Assembly: GCA_018340805.1 (NCBI GenBank)
Contig: JACMZG010001914.1
Span: forward strand, 14,928,504 to 14,992,503
Direction of reading: 5' to 3'
Length of the DNA stretch: 64,000 nucleotides
Origin: Microvelia longipes
Lineage: Eukaryota > Arthropoda > Insecta > Hemiptera > Veliidae
Shown: piece after piece, positions 1 through 11,520 of the stretch
Position numbering within the stretch: position 1 is the stretch's first letter
How the letters are laid out: every line of letters starts with the position of its first letter
Notes under the pieces: model-generated
The model's database searches: none
What the model was told of the DNA's origin: nothing
The model's input: the letters and a program-made list of their open reading frames with translations, nothing else
Position numbers and translations under genes: made by a program

Positions 1-665
1 TTCTTGGCGTTTTATAAAATTCATGGTTATGGCCTCTTTTTCCTTCCTCTTTTTTAATTGTCTTTTCTCGTACCTTTATCATTATACTTTGTCTCATATT
101 AAAATTCTCAGTTATGACTTCTTTTCCCTTCTCCTCCTATATTTGTATTTTTTTCGTATCATTGTCATTGTGCATCTCCTCAAATTAAAATGATCGGTAG
201 AGACTTCTTTTCTCTCCTCCTCCTATATTTGTATTTTTTCGTATCATTGTCATTGTGCACCTTCTCAAATTAAAATTATCGTTAGAGACTTCTTTTTCCT
301 TTTCCTCCTATATTTGAATTTTTGTATCATTGTCATTGTGGTTCTCCTCAAATTAAAATGATCGGTAAAGAATTCTTTCCCTTCTCCCCCTATATTTGTA
401 TTTTTTCGTATCATTGTCATTGTGGTTCTCCTCAAATTAAAATGATCGTTAGAGACTTCTTGTTTCTTCTTTCCCTAATTTTGTATTTTTTCGTATCATT
501 GTCATTGTGCACCTCCTCAAATTAAAATGATCGTTAGAGACTTATTTTTCCTTCTCCTCCTATGTTTGTATTTTTCGTATAATTGTCATCTTCCACCTCC
601 TCAAATTTAAATGATTGGTAGAAACTTGTTTTTTCTTCTTTTTCCATGTTTGTATTTTCTCGCAA
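1..665. repeat. 84-bp tandem repeat array (minisatellite)
   Basis: The phrase attgtcattgtg recurs at about 161, 246, 329, 413, 498 and (degenerate) 582, a spacing of 83-85 bp. Each unit holds a CT-rich stretch, tatttgtatttt, cgtatcattgtcattgtg, cctcctcaaattaaaatgatcg and a gagactt motif. Copies before 120 and after 600 are more diverged, and the array runs off the left edge. The 67-codon frame at 322-525 is simply two units read through, because the unit length is close to a multiple of three. Confidence 0.9.
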
Positions 666-1496
666 CAAAAATGAAACTTAAACATAAAGAAGATGTCATT
701 ATATTTTTACAGTTTTGAAGATAAATTCGTCTGAAAGAGTTGTGTAGCAATTAAAAAAGCAAGTTCTTTAATATCCTGTATCCTAGGAATTGTATTATAC
801 TTAACTGTTAATTTTTTTAAAAAATATGCTGTCAATAGCACACAATGAAAACGTCTCTATTGAGTAGTGAAATGCAGCATCAAATTATAAATACATTTCT
901 AGGACTTCTGTCAAATTCACAGCCAATATATAACCTTTATTTGACCCAATATAAACATCGATAGTAATAAATCGTATTCTTGTTCTGGGTTTTGATGTCT
1001 AACCAGCTTTACACGGTTGTGGATAACGTTTAACGTGCCTTTATACTAGGAATTATGGCAAAGGAAATTTAGCAAAGCTAAACCAGATAAAACCAAGATA
1101 GATTAGAATTTTGGGTTAATATAGTCATAAAATATTATGTTGATATGACATTAAATATCAAATATAATATTTCCTATACGTTAGAAATATTCAGTATAAA
1201 ATAATTTAGTGAAGATATCTTGTATTTGTATTAATATTTTTAAAATACTACTGTTCTTTTAGTAAAATATTACTGAGTAGGATATTTTTTTTGTTGAAGA
1301 AAAAGTGCAAAAACTCTCGCACTCGCGTAGAAAAGACCTTGTTTTGATTATTTGACTTTGTAGATAGTGATACGCGGATGTCTCAAGTAAAGAATTGGTG
1401 TACATTTTTCCCATGAAGATATAATACTAGAAGTGCCCTATTGGTTCACATTTGAAACACTTAAAAAATAATCTGAACATCTTCGACTGTAATATT
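666..1496. other. AT-rich DNA, no feature recognised
   Basis: No long frame, tRNA-like fold, tandem array or recognised transposon was seen on either strand. It contains several A/T runs only. Confidence 0.5.
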
Positions 1497-1738
1497 AATG
1501 AAATAAAAAGTATAAAAATTTACAGTAACTTATACAGCAGAACGTTTATTATACAAAACGAAACACAAAAAGTATGAGAAAAGGAGACGACAATTGATTT
1601 ATTATATCCTTGTTTTACTCTAAGAGGAGGTTTCAATAAGGTTACTCAGAGCCCCTGTGAGCGCCAAAAAGATGTTTCAGGCCTCTCAACGCATTGAGAT
1701 TGGAAATGCCTGCTCTAGTAATATATCTCTATGTATTT
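1497..1738 (-). mobile_element. F2 family, one half of a long-TIR element
   Basis: Reverse-complement match to 14081-14280 along its whole length. Shared blocks include caattgatttatta, gaggtttcaat, cagagcccctg, gatgtttcaggcct and tctagtaatatatctctatg. The other inverted half of the full element is not seen here, so this is a partial copy. No coding capacity. Confidence 0.7.
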
Positions 1739-1999
1739 TCCTATGATAAGGCTTGTCCCTACTTTTAGGAAATAGGAAAACTAAATAATGGTATTTTTTT
1801 ATTTATTAATATGTATTTATTAAATAAATATACAATTATACAAATTCATACAAAGTAAAATAATTAATTTACCTAAACACTATATATCAATAATTGTTAC
1901 ATTGTAACTTAACAAAAATACTTCCTCCTCTCTAGGAAAGTCCTGTATACTTTTACTTTTTTAAAGTTGTTTGTCTCCATGGTGTGTGTGTGTGTTGTA

Positions 2000-2392
2000 T
2001 GATATCAGATACTCCCAACGATGCTCCCAACGTATTTAAGTTAGAGAGTCGAAACTTGATACAAAAATCAATCTTAAGGTCTTATTGTTTTCACTGGAAA
2101 AAATTATGACGTCATTGTTCGGCAATAATGACTCAGCAAATTAACGAAAATACATGAAACACGAAAATATGATTCCATCATATTGAGATTTCACACACGA
2201 ATGTATTTGAAAAACACGAATGTATTTGTCGTCTCGGACAGCTGTCCGAGTCTGAAGACGTGTTACAATATAAATTTAGTGATTCCAAATTCTGAGAGCA
2301 AGCGAAGCGACTCCGAAGTAGGGAGGATGAGCATAGCGAATCTGATATAATGAGAAAAAGTTCGAATGTACCCTGTACCCGATTTTACCCTT
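2000..2392 (-). mobile_element. R1 dispersed repeat, reverse orientation
   Basis: R1 is the commonest dispersed family in the window, with full length near 780 bp. Its forward orientation is set here as the strand starting tcgggtacggggtacctcgg. This reverse copy shows the TG-rich end (tgtgtgtgtgtgttg), the block tagagagtcgaaacttgatacaaaaatca, a TGACGTCA palindrome at 2107-2114, the aagcgaagcgac motif near 2303 and the end tgtacccgatttt near 2375. No protein can be assigned. It is a non-autonomous element of unknown class. Confidence 0.7.
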
Positions 2393-2811
2393 CTTTTGGA
2401 TTAAAGTTTCTTATAATTTATTAAGACCTACAAAATGGAAAATCGATCTACAGACACCCTATATAAATACAGAGCACACATGTCTAAATAGACATTAAAA
2501 CATCAATTTACTTATTTGTTTATTTAACCTACCCACGCCTCTATAAACTATAATTTGGCAGTAAATTCTTAAAATAACTTTTCCTTTTTAAAGCAATAAA
2601 ATCGATACTGTAAAACATAAATTGTTTTCAAGTTTAATGGATCGAAAAGATAGAAAAGATATTTAAAATTGAGTTTTAGAATAAGTATGTAATAAATTAG
2701 GGAAAGATGTGAAAAAATGAAAGAGGAATTTTCTCTATTAAAAAACTTCATTTGATGAAAGAGAGAAGAAAAAAAAATAAAAGAAATATTTAGACACTGA
2801 TAGGACTTAAA

Positions 2812-3075
2812 AACAACTCCTTCATGGGACTTAATAACAACATCTTGATTGGACATAATAACAATTCCTGGATTGAGCTTAATAACAACTCCTTGATTGA
2901 ACTTAAAAACAACTCCTTCATGGGACTTAATAACAACATCTTGATTGGACATAATAACAATGCCTGGATTGAGCTTAATAACAACTCCTTGATTGAACTT
3001 AAAAACAACTCCTTCATGGGAGTAACAACCCCTTGATGGGACTTAATAACAAATCCTTGATGGACTTTAATAACA
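2812..3075. repeat. 24-bp minisatellite with 96-bp higher-order repeat
   Basis: Monomers of 24 bp of the type aacaactccttgattgaactta differ in fixed ways so that four make a 96-bp higher-order unit: the variant aactccttcatggg starts at 2815, 2911 and 3007. As 24 is a multiple of three, several frames stay open on both strands and give 8-residue periodic peptides (such as LNNNSLIE on plus and KELLLSSI on minus). No start context, splice signal or flanking coding sequence supports translation. Confidence 0.9.
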
Positions 3076-3469
3076 ACCACTTTCTTCTTTATATTACTAT
3101 ATTTCGGAATATAATTGCGACGTATACTAACAATAAATTTAATTTAGTGAAACAATGGAATGCTGGTGGGAAAAATAACTATGCATTATTACATAAAAAT
3201 ACTGACTAAGTTTACCGACTTAGACTCCTTAACTCTAAGGTACAGCCTTGATACCTTGTTTGGGGATTCGATTATGAAAAATTAAGTTCATTGTGCATAT
3301 GAAGTACTTACTTTACGGTCTTACTGCTTTGTATCTTCTACTACTCTATAATTAAATATTACTTAATCATATTTAATGATAAAATACCTAGTTTTTTATT
3401 TCACCTATTTTTACTATATATCTATAAGAATAATGATAATGCCCGTTTAGATCTTTACAGATAACCCCT

Positions 3470-4078
3470 GCGGGAATCACCTCAGTAAAGCCTTTGGGAT
3501 AACCCAAGGATCTTGAATAAAGGGGATGACGCATTAAGGAACTTTTCTGACCCCATGGAAGTTGTATGAGATAGAGAATTAGAAGCAAACTTACCCCTTC
3601 CCCTTGATCATAATGAAAAAAGCGCCAAACGCAGGTTATGTAGCAAGGTTGTCGAGTTTGCTTCTCAACTTTCTTCTGTGCTTCTCGTGATTGTTACATT
3701 TGTGGTGCTTGTCACCACAAAGTCATTTATGCTTATATAATTTTAAATTGGAATATACTTTGCCTCTTCAGTGAGTGATAATTTAAGCGTGTTTGTTATA
3801 ACCTTCAAGCAATAAACAATGGAAACCATTGTGACGTAAGTTTGCCTCTAAATTTTAAGACCTGCGCTGTTTTAAGAATTGTAAGCATGCGCAGTTTGTA
3901 CCAAGCATGTGCAGTTGGTTTTTGACGTGTGTTTCGTGTTGAATTCTCTCTATTTTCTGGTTTTCGATGGGGTCACTTGTTTGTAGGCAAATCGACTTAG
4001 TGCGTCATCCGTTTATTCAAGATCCTGGGATAACCCTCGGAAATAACTTCAGTATTAGAAAAGTAAAAAAAGAGTATG
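3470..4078. mobile_element. F1 family element, copy 1 (about 85-bp TIRs)
   Basis: The left end (3484-3560) is repeated inverted at 3965-4050. Both arms share gggttatccc/gggataaccc, ggatcttgaataaa, ggatgacgca and gtgacccc-type blocks. The interior matches a second copy at 50060-51260 in the same order: agatagagaaatagaagcaaacttacc, gcaggttatgta, and on the far side aagcatgtgcagt, gttttgac and ggtcactt. It has no coding frame and is best read as a MITE-like DNA element. The frame at 3388-3588 belongs to the left arm. Confidence 0.7.
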
Positions 4079-4199
4079 TTCACACTAAAAAAAATCATAA
4101 TCCGTGATTTCAATAGAAGGATCCGTTGCTAGAGGTTTAAAGACCGCCAGAGAGGCTTATATCAAGTTTTCAGTAGTAGGTTATCATAGTAACTCATTA

Positions 4200-4668
4200 T
4201 ACCAATCCATAGTAACCCAGTGTGTATATGCTAGAGAGTTGAACCTTGATACAAAAATTAATCTCTAGATCTTTCTCTGGGCTTTTCGGAAAATATTTTT
4301 ATTGCCTCTTGTCACTAATGTTGTAAAAAATGACAATAATTCTTAAAACTCGCGAAATATTTACAATCAAATAGATGTTTGGCACATTTTCAGGTTTATG
4401 TGTCATGGTTTATCTCATTATCATCATTATTTCAATATTTATCAAATGACATGTATACACTATTTAGAAAATGCTAAAATTCAATGAATCTTACAATTAA
4501 TAATGAAACCCTTTATGTTATAAACAGGTATATAAAGTTTTATTTTATTATTTGTACGGTCAGTACGTTAAAATGGATAACCGCTGGGATTGATTTATAG
4601 TCTGCGATGACGAGCGAAGCGAGTCCAAAGTGTTGAGGATAAGGGTAGCTAATTCGATAAGTTTTTGC
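4200..4668 (-). mobile_element. R1 dispersed repeat, reverse orientation, diverged
   Basis: Shares the R1 series in order: tgctagagagttgaacc, tgatacaaaaattaat, tttatctcattatc, the cgctggga block and gacgagcgaagcgagtcc at about 4609-4626. More diverged than the copies at 24.4 and 34.2 kb, and its gtacccgatttt terminus is missing. Confidence 0.6.
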
Positions 4669-5204
4669 AATTTTTCATTTTATTTTAACAAAATTATTGT
4701 ACGTATTTCTATTATGTATGTTCGAATGTAGTTTTTTTTTGTTCTTATTTCCTTTATTGTAACACATGACAGTAAATTTTATCTATTTTTATATATCCCG
4801 TACGTGTTTTCTTTTATAGATATTTGTAGCCTAAACGTGACCATAAGAGCCAAAACCAGATGATGTCTTTCTTAAGTCAGCCCTTAGTTTTTCAGAATGT
4901 ATTTCATGGTCTATTACTGCTTAGTAGCACCTAGAGGATTCCTATAAGCTCCGTAGTATGTTTTAAAATAGAAGTTATTAAACTTACTCGTGGTTTTTCA
5001 TTTCTCTTTGCCTGTCATTTCATGGTATCACTGCTTTGAAAAATGTGGTTATATAAACTATACATATATAATATATGACACATTTATTGCTGACATTACT
5101 GTTACTGGAAACAATGTTCACCGTCTTATGTATAATAATAATGTATAATAATAAATGTATAATTCAGAGTTGCTTTTTATTTTCAGTTACTTTAAAGACA
5201 AAAT

Positions 5205-5297
5205 CATAGATAAACAATATTAACATATTGGTTTATGTTAATTAACATAATTAAAATAATAAACATAATTAACATGTTAAATATTATTTTATCTATG
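5205..5297. repeat. Imperfect AT-rich inverted repeat
   Basis: catagataaacaatatt...aacat on the left pairs with atgtt...aatattattttatctatgg on the right, with arms of roughly 40 bp folding around taattaacata. It lies just downstream of the minus-strand exon at 5393-5508, in what would be intron or 3' flank. Confidence 0.55.
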
Positions 5298-5392
5298 GAA
5301 AGTAAATAGAGAAATTTAGTTTTCATAGAGATTGGAAATTGATAGGAAATATAAGCTGCAAATTTTTGATTACTAATTTAAAATATACTTAC

Positions 5393-5508
5393 AGGTGTTA
5401 ATGGTGGACACAAAGTTGGTTTCTCTTTCTTTATATTTAACAGAATTGATACTTGGTCTGTTATTCCTTGATAAACAGCTTTGCCAACCACTTCTACTCG
5501 TTTGTCAC
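5393..5508 (-). CDS. Internal exon of an unidentified spliced gene (downstream exon)
   Basis: Read on the minus strand, the segment is preceded by a polypyrimidine-poor but standard acceptor (attccaacag) at 5509-5510 and followed by a strong donor (GTAAGTATA, 5392 down to 5384). Two of its three frames have a stop in the first five codons. The third is open throughout and reads from DKRVEVVGKAVYQGI to KPTLCPPLTP. It starts with two bases that complete the single base left by the exon at 6070-6279, giving a Ser codon, and it ends in phase 0. The peptide has a beta-strand-like alternation. A resemblance to macroglobulin-type beta-sandwich domains of alpha-2-macroglobulin/TEP/CD109 proteins is possible but weak, so no name is given. 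The next exon is not visible and may lie beyond the window. Confidence 0.75.
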
Positions 5509-6069
5509 CTGTTGGAATTCAATTTAAACGAAATTGATTTTGCCATACATAAAATAACTTAATTATAAATAAATAAGTAAATATAAGTCCACATTTGAAT
5601 TAAAATCAAATTAAAAAATGAAATCAAAATAAGATCTATATAGCACTATGTCAAATACATTTATTGTAGACAATAATCAATAAAGTTAAAAAAAAATATA
5701 ACCGAATTAAAATGCATATAATCTTTTTTGATAATGCCAATAAATTTCAATGTATTAATGTTTTGCTTAATCAAGGATTTGTAATTGGATTCAATGTTTA
5801 AAAGTAGTCAAGGATTTGTTTGAAAAAAAGGATGATTAATATTGATTATTAGCTATTTGTAAAAGTACGTTGCTTAATTAGAACTTGCTTGTCGAACTAG
5901 CATTAATCTGCATCAGCATCTGTCAGGGCTACCAACTTTAGGAGATTAGCACAGCTCTTTATCCTGAAGGTTACCAGTATCGATAAAATATCTCCATTAT
6001 AATCAAGGCATCTAGACTTATACAGTTTTATATGAATTATTATATGAATCAATTTCTACATCAACTCAC
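5509..6069 (-). other. Intron between the two minus-strand exons
   Basis: 561 bp with a GTGAGT donor at 6069-6064 and an AG acceptor at 5510-5509 on the minus strand. AT-rich, with no frame or repeat recognised. It is a phase 1 intron: it splits a Ser codon, A|GT. Confidence 0.7.
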
Positions 6070-6279
6070 TTTTGGGTACGCTGTTAAAGATAATTCGTCC
6101 CTCACTGTCCACACTTAATGTATCTGTTCTAGATATGTAGTAGTCTGCTCTGTTCCTTGGTTGTATTTCATCTTCTAAAAACGTCAGGGGTTGCATCATC
6201 GTTACCTCTGTTCCAACCTTGATATCGGACGTGTAAAGATTTCTTTCTAACTTCTGTAGTCTCAGATAGATGCAGTTAC
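6070..6279 (-). CDS. Internal exon of an unidentified spliced gene (upstream exon)
   Basis: A minus-strand exon of 210 bp between the acceptor tttgttaccag (ending at 6280) and the donor GTGAGTTGA (starting at 6069). The one open frame crosses it completely. It starts with two bases of a split codon, then runs NCIYLRLQKLERNLY, KVGTEVTMMQPLTFLEDE, YYISRTDTLSVDSEGRII and ends at a single A. That phase fits the exon at 5393-5508 exactly. The composition is mixed and protein-like (balanced charged and hydrophobic residues), unlike the low-complexity frames elsewhere. No signal peptide or membrane segment is seen, as expected for an internal exon. The preceding exon must end in phase 1 and was not found; upstream lies a repeat-rich tract. 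A secreted or extracellular beta-sandwich protein is a guess only. Confidence 0.78.
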
Positions 6280-6639
6280 CTGGTAACAAATTGAATCGGA
6301 TTTTAGTAATTTTTAGAGGATTGGAAAAGATTTTTTAAGTTAACTATAGAATATATGAAAGTAGTATATTGGTTAATTAGAACTTTTACGCTACACTACC
6401 GTACATGTTAGTGCACATTAACATGTAGGGTCAACGTGACGTTAAAGTATAGCGTGGCATGTGACGTCCACGTACCCAAATATTTTTTAAGTTCATTCTT
6501 GTGAACTTTAAATATCACTTAGAAGTGAAAAGTTCACTATTAAAGTCTTTCAGTGAACTTTTCGAAATAAAATGAAGGTTTCCAATGTTTTGTTTTCACT
6601 ACAGGACATCTATAGTATTTTTCACGCTTAAACCCGTAG

Positions 6640-7429
6640 GGTCATATTAGCGTTTTCCCCTACTCAAATCTCACTCAACTAATCCAACCTAGAGTTTGTA
6701 CACACCCATCTAGCAAGCACACCCTCCATACATGGCGGCACATTTGACTAGTCCAAAGTGTGCCCAGATTATCTATTCTAGCGCAACCGGACTCTATCCA
6801 AACTCACTATATCCACTCAGTGTTCGCGTCTAGTTCACAGTGTGCCTAGTTCATTTAGACCAGCTAGATTCTAGCTAGGCTTACCACTCTGGCTAGTGCA
6901 GACTTCTAGTTCATAGTGTGCTTAGTTCATCTAGTCTTACTAGCTCCTCTGATCACATAAGTTTCACTTAGCCCACCTTAATTTAACCAGTCTCACCAAT
7001 CTTATCAGCTTCTCTAGCATCTCCAGACTCTACCTAGGCTCACCGCTCTAGCCAGTCTAGCGCCACCCAACAGAGAACTCTGCCAACCACGATGCCAGTG
7101 TGTACGAACTCATTCTTTAGACCTGACCTAAAGAAGCTCCGCAATGCCACTAGGAGACGTCTGTTATAAAGAATCGAGCACTTCGTTCCTAGTCACTTAC
7201 GTTATTCGTGTCGCCGCCTTCACGTTCACTGATCTTTTCGACCTCCATCTCCCTTAGCCCGAAACGTGGATCCAGACTTGTCTCAGACGAAACAGGAACC
7301 AACCCCGCGTTTTGCGTATTAGCAGCCAAGGAAACCAGGTAAAACTCTGGCTGGGTTGGCCAGCCTTGAGTTCAAAACCTCCCTTGAGTTACCGTACACT
7401 CGGGAGGTCTTGAATTGAGGACCTCATAT
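6640..7429 (-). repeat. GC-richer noncoding block with diverged 75-80-bp repeats
   Basis: Noticeably less AT-rich than its surroundings and full of ctag. The motif ctagttcacagtgtgcctag at about 6830 returns as ctagttcatagtgtgcttag at about 6905, and a weaker form (ctagtccaaagtgtgccc) lies near 6748. A block tctagctaggcttaccactct near 6870 returns near 7030. No frame is maintained. It directly abuts the tRNA-like sequence at 7430-7512 and may be the body of a tRNA-headed element read on the minus strand. Confidence 0.5.
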
Positions 7430-7512
7430 TGAGGTCCTTCCTCGGTTGGATTTGAATCCTCGACCGCCAGGTCGAAAGTCGAGCGCTCTACCACTGAGCT
7501 ACCGGACTCGGT
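7430..7512 (-). pseudogene. tRNA-like sequence (tRNA pseudogene or SINE head)
   Basis: The minus strand reads ggtagctcagtggtagagc, an intact D-arm and A-box-like sequence, then a possible anticodon-region hairpin, then gattcaaatcc, a B-box-like T-loop. Position 53 of the T stem would be A facing C61, and the 7-bp acceptor stem cannot be formed with the 3' sequence, so it should not be a working tRNA. Translated, it gives the GSSVVERSTFDLAVEDSNP signature typical of tRNA-derived repeats. The internal Pol III promoter boxes could still be active. Confidence 0.55.
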
Positions 7513-7639
7513 GACATATATAGTAAATTGATGAAATAAAATACACGCATTAGAGCATGCATTATCAGCATTATAATGTCTCCAAAGATGTTTCCGTCGA
7601 CACCGAGGACGAAAATCCGAGATTTTTCTTAGCAATCAA

Positions 7640-9892
7640 GTCGATAGGCTTAGCACATCTAATGGTGACTGGCATTTAAAGTATTTATTCGTACTTACCT
7701 ACAACAGCAATAACCAATATATATATATATATATAAGTATTAACTTTTGCATGCTCTAAGCCTATAACTGCATACATTTTCCAAACATAATTCTACTTTA
7801 TCCTTTAAGCGAATTATCAGAAAATTAAGTTTACTGAGGGGTTTATCCAAAATTTAAGAAGGACTTTGAACTTATACATTACTATTTCACGCATACATGC
7901 AATATTTAACCCTCTGATGGTTAAAATGATGCATTATCAAATTTTAGGTTTATTATCAAATGAGTTTAAAAAAACGTAATAGTTTTGCAGTACTTATAAT
8001 ATTTATAAATATATTTTTTGTAAAATATTTTTATACGATTTCTTTATTTTCATCAGATTTATTTTTACTTTGATCACAATTAGGTTTTCGTAAAACAATA
8101 TTTCATTCAGTTTTAATTTTGATAATGTTATGCGTGGATAACAAACACTTCTTATAAGCCATTATCTTTACCCTCAATCTCATCTTGCCCCTATACCTTC
8201 ACATATTCATTAAACTAAATGAATTAATTAATTTCCCCCATGATACTTTATTTTTTCTATGTTTTTATAAAATGCTTATCTAAGTCTACAGGTTGTATCT
8301 AGTGTTTACATTATTCTTATCTAACGACCTTTAATGTCGTTGTTTACCCTTTGCTTCATACTATACTCTCGCTTCATTTCTCTATATCTCTCCCTACTCT
8401 CCTAATTAATATCATATTGCATCGACTGTTGTTTTGCATTTTTAATAAAGTTAATTATTTGTTATCTAAAGTTAATATTCTGTAACGTATCTTTTTACTA
8501 AAAACTACTTTTGATAAAATATATGTAGAAGATAAATTTGAAAGAAATATTGACCCCAAGAGAGAAAAAATTGGTTAAACGGTGCTCTTAAAAAGTGGAT
8601 ATTGAGAGTCGTAAATTATAAATAGAGTCCTTTAACCTTTAGGATTGGGTTCTATGGCATTACCTAAACCTGAATATTGTCTATTTTTTATTAAGTATAA
8701 AAATCGATTTAAATATGGTGAACCAAGTTATTGGATCCTTGGCCAGTTTTCAAATTGCTTATATTACACTTATACAGGTTCCTTAAGTCCTTATAAATGC
8801 TCCTTGGATGTATCGAGTAAATTTGTTTTTCAATTTTTTATCAAACACAATACTCTTGTTTTAAGTGAGAAAAAAAATATAAAATTAATACACTCTTAAT
8901 TCTAATTAAAAATGTTATATTTTAGAAATACTTTCTCTTTTTATGAATTATTTCTTTATATATTTTATATACCTTTATATACTTCAAGTGTTTTAATTGA
9001 ATGAAAATATGGTCCTAAGGGCATTATATTGAATCCTTGCGTATAATTTTGGGTTATATTATACTGCATAATTATGTTTTCACTTGATATTACTCCCCAA
9101 ACATTAAAGGAAATGAATGTAAATCGGAATAATTTATTTTTTTTAGGTCTGTTTCATTAGGATTTATGCTCATCTTCAAAACCACACATTTGTTTTTTAT
9201 TAATGACTTAAAAGTAAGTCATATCCATCTTAAGCTAAGTAATTTTTCTAACAAACCCTCAAGTTTTTTTGTAATAATGCATTAGGACTGAATTACAGAA
9301 ATAAAATTACAAAGAATTAGCAAGTATTTCTTATTTAAACAATCCTTAAAAGACAATATTGCAAGCCGACAAATCTTCCTTTGACTTAGTTGAGACGAGA
9401 TAAAAACCAAAAATCCTTCATTCCTAGAATTGCTGTTTAATTCTTAGTATCCTTTTAATAATTACTCTCATTTATCCGTCTTAATTAATTTATTCTGACA
9501 AAAACGAGTGAGCACAGTATTCTCTGTGCTAAATTTTAATATGATATCTATGTATTTAATTATGTAGTTGTTAAAATTAAAATAATTCAAAATTTTGTGA
9601 ACATTGTTCTAATGTTCTATGTTCTGAATCATCTCTTGTCTTTGCCTTTGTTATTTTTATGTGTGAAACATGAAATATTACCCGCGGATGGAGTGGAAAC
9701 TCGAAATAAAACAAAGCAAAGAAGGGTTCGAATTTGTTATATAAGAAAGAGAATGTGACCGCAAGGGTCTCCCTGAGCTAAACCGAAGCAAGTTTACTTT
9801 ACAACAAACCTTTGTTTTATCAAGTTAAAGCATTATTTCACTATCACTCTTCTTTAATTTAAGAGCTTTTCACCTTTACTAGATTTCTTATG
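7640..9892. other. AT-rich DNA without a recognised gene
   Basis: A short (TA)n tract lies at 7713-7735. An 84-codon plus-strand frame at 8645-8899 is not recognised. Its DNA around 8710-8780 is weakly echoed at 9005-9075 (aaatatggt...ggatcctt...ttatattacac), suggesting a diverged duplication. No splice pair, domain or codon signal supports a gene. Confidence 0.4.
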
Positions 9893-9923
9893 CTTGACTT
9901 TAACGAATTTCGTTAAAGTCAAG
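9893..9923. repeat. 31-nt perfect palindrome
   Basis: Arms of 15 nt, cttgactttaacgaa at 9893-9907 and ttcgttaaagtcaag at 9909-9923, flank a single central t. In single-stranded form this would be a tight hairpin or cruciform. No gene lies nearby. Confidence 0.85.
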
Positions 9924-10284
9924 CTAGTCATAGAGCTAATGCAGTCAGCTTTAATGAAATACTTATACGTTTAATCTTATCGATTTTAGACTTACTTCTA
10001 TATTCTTTTGGTGATAGAAGTCTTCATTTTATCTGCCCTTATAGAAAATTAGGTACTTAACAGACTCTCTTGTCAACAAACAAATCTCATTAGCAAAAAA
10101 TGACATTTTAACGACTAGAGTCTAGACTGAGCCCTCATTCTAGCATTAGCTTTTTAGGGCTCGAATTTTTCAAATAATACTATATGCCTACAAATTTGAA
10201 TCAAGAGATAGATTTAATTAATTATACTTTTCTCTACTATTATAATTCAATATGTAAGTATAAAAAAATGGAAATATACTATAT

Positions 10285-10370
10285 TTTTAGCGAAGGTTGT
10301 CAGGAACCTTTTTGATGTTTCAAAAATCAACCTTAGTATTAATATCTCTATGATTAATCAAGATAAAATA
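10285..10370 (+). mobile_element. F2 family fragment
   Basis: gttgtcaggaacctttttgatgtttcaaaaatcaacc followed by tctctatgat matches the centre of F2 at 14325-14405 and 26610-26665. Only the centre is kept. Confidence 0.5.
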
Positions 10371-11461
10371 AGACTTTTATCGCAAAAAAATATATAATAA
10401 AAGTCGAAAATCCCTACTATACCTATAATACACTATATATTTTTATATATTAATTATATTATTATTTTTTCCTCTATTAAAAACATAATTTCCTTTTTAG
10501 TGACTTATATTTTAAATAATAGATTTTCTCCTCCCTCTACTAAACTTATTGTTAACTATGGGAACTTTCCTTAGAATCGATCAAAGAAAAACTGAATCGG
10601 TATAAGAAGAACTGAATCCCAAAAAAATAAAAATTTTCTATTCAACATTGCTGATATAAGCATGTAAAGAAGACTGATATCAGCTTTTACCTTGACGATA
10701 CCTGGTTCAATACTTGAATATTAAACAATTTATATGTTTATAAATAATTTGTATGTTTCATATGTTTTATAATTTACATTAATTATTTTGAAATTCGCTT
10801 GGTTTGAGAAAATTCTATTTTCTAAACTCCCTTCTTAATTATGTTATTAATTGACTCCTTTCTAGTATTTAAGTTTTTGTGGTGCGATTGTAAAGGTTTT
10901 TTCTTGTTTGTTTGGGAAATTTTGAAGTTTTAATAAGTGATTAATTAGTATGAAGTGTTTTTGTCTGGTTTTCAAGTTTATAATATTATTCGTATTAAAG
11001 TTTGTGAAGCTTTATCTCTTTATTATATGAACTATGTTTAACATAATCAATACTCCTTTTAAGCTCCATGTTTTCCAAATTTTACCTTAAGGGTTTTAAG
11101 ACAAAATTTATAACTCTGGTTTTACTTTAATGATTACTGGAAATCAAATTTGTATAACAATATACAAAAAAACAACACGTCTCTCCACAAAAGAATTTAT
11201 TACATTTTAAAAAGTCATTGTATAACAATTTAAAAAAGAGACTTATAACCTTATGTGATAGTACATGTGTAAAAAATTTTAGTTTGATCTAAACATGTTA
11301 TGAAGATTTGTGATTTTTTGAAATGTTTGTGAGGGCATAATTGGGGGATAACTACGTCAGACATATATCATTAACAATCGGGACATTAACAAGCTTTTGT
11401 TATTAATTTTAAGTTAATTTTTCTATTAAGTTTCATTTCGATTCAAGAAGGCGTTCAAAAG

Positions 11462-11480
11462 GTATATATATATATATATA

Positions 11481-11512
<32 letters not shown>
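11462..11512. repeat. (TA)n microsatellite
   Basis: About 50 bp of alternating TA interrupted by two aa/at phase slips. Confidence 0.95.

Positions 11513-11520
<8 letters not shown>

Noticed and set aside
322..525. 67-codon frame in the 84-bp array
   Set aside because: Read-through of tandem units with no start context.
7430..7512. Functional tRNA gene
   Set aside because: No acceptor-stem pairing, A53 opposite C61, and an irregular anticodon arm; better a tRNA-derived repeat.
8645..8899. 84-codon open frame as a small gene
   Set aside because: AT-rich, no domain, no splice partners, and the DNA is weakly repeated just downstream without keeping the frame.
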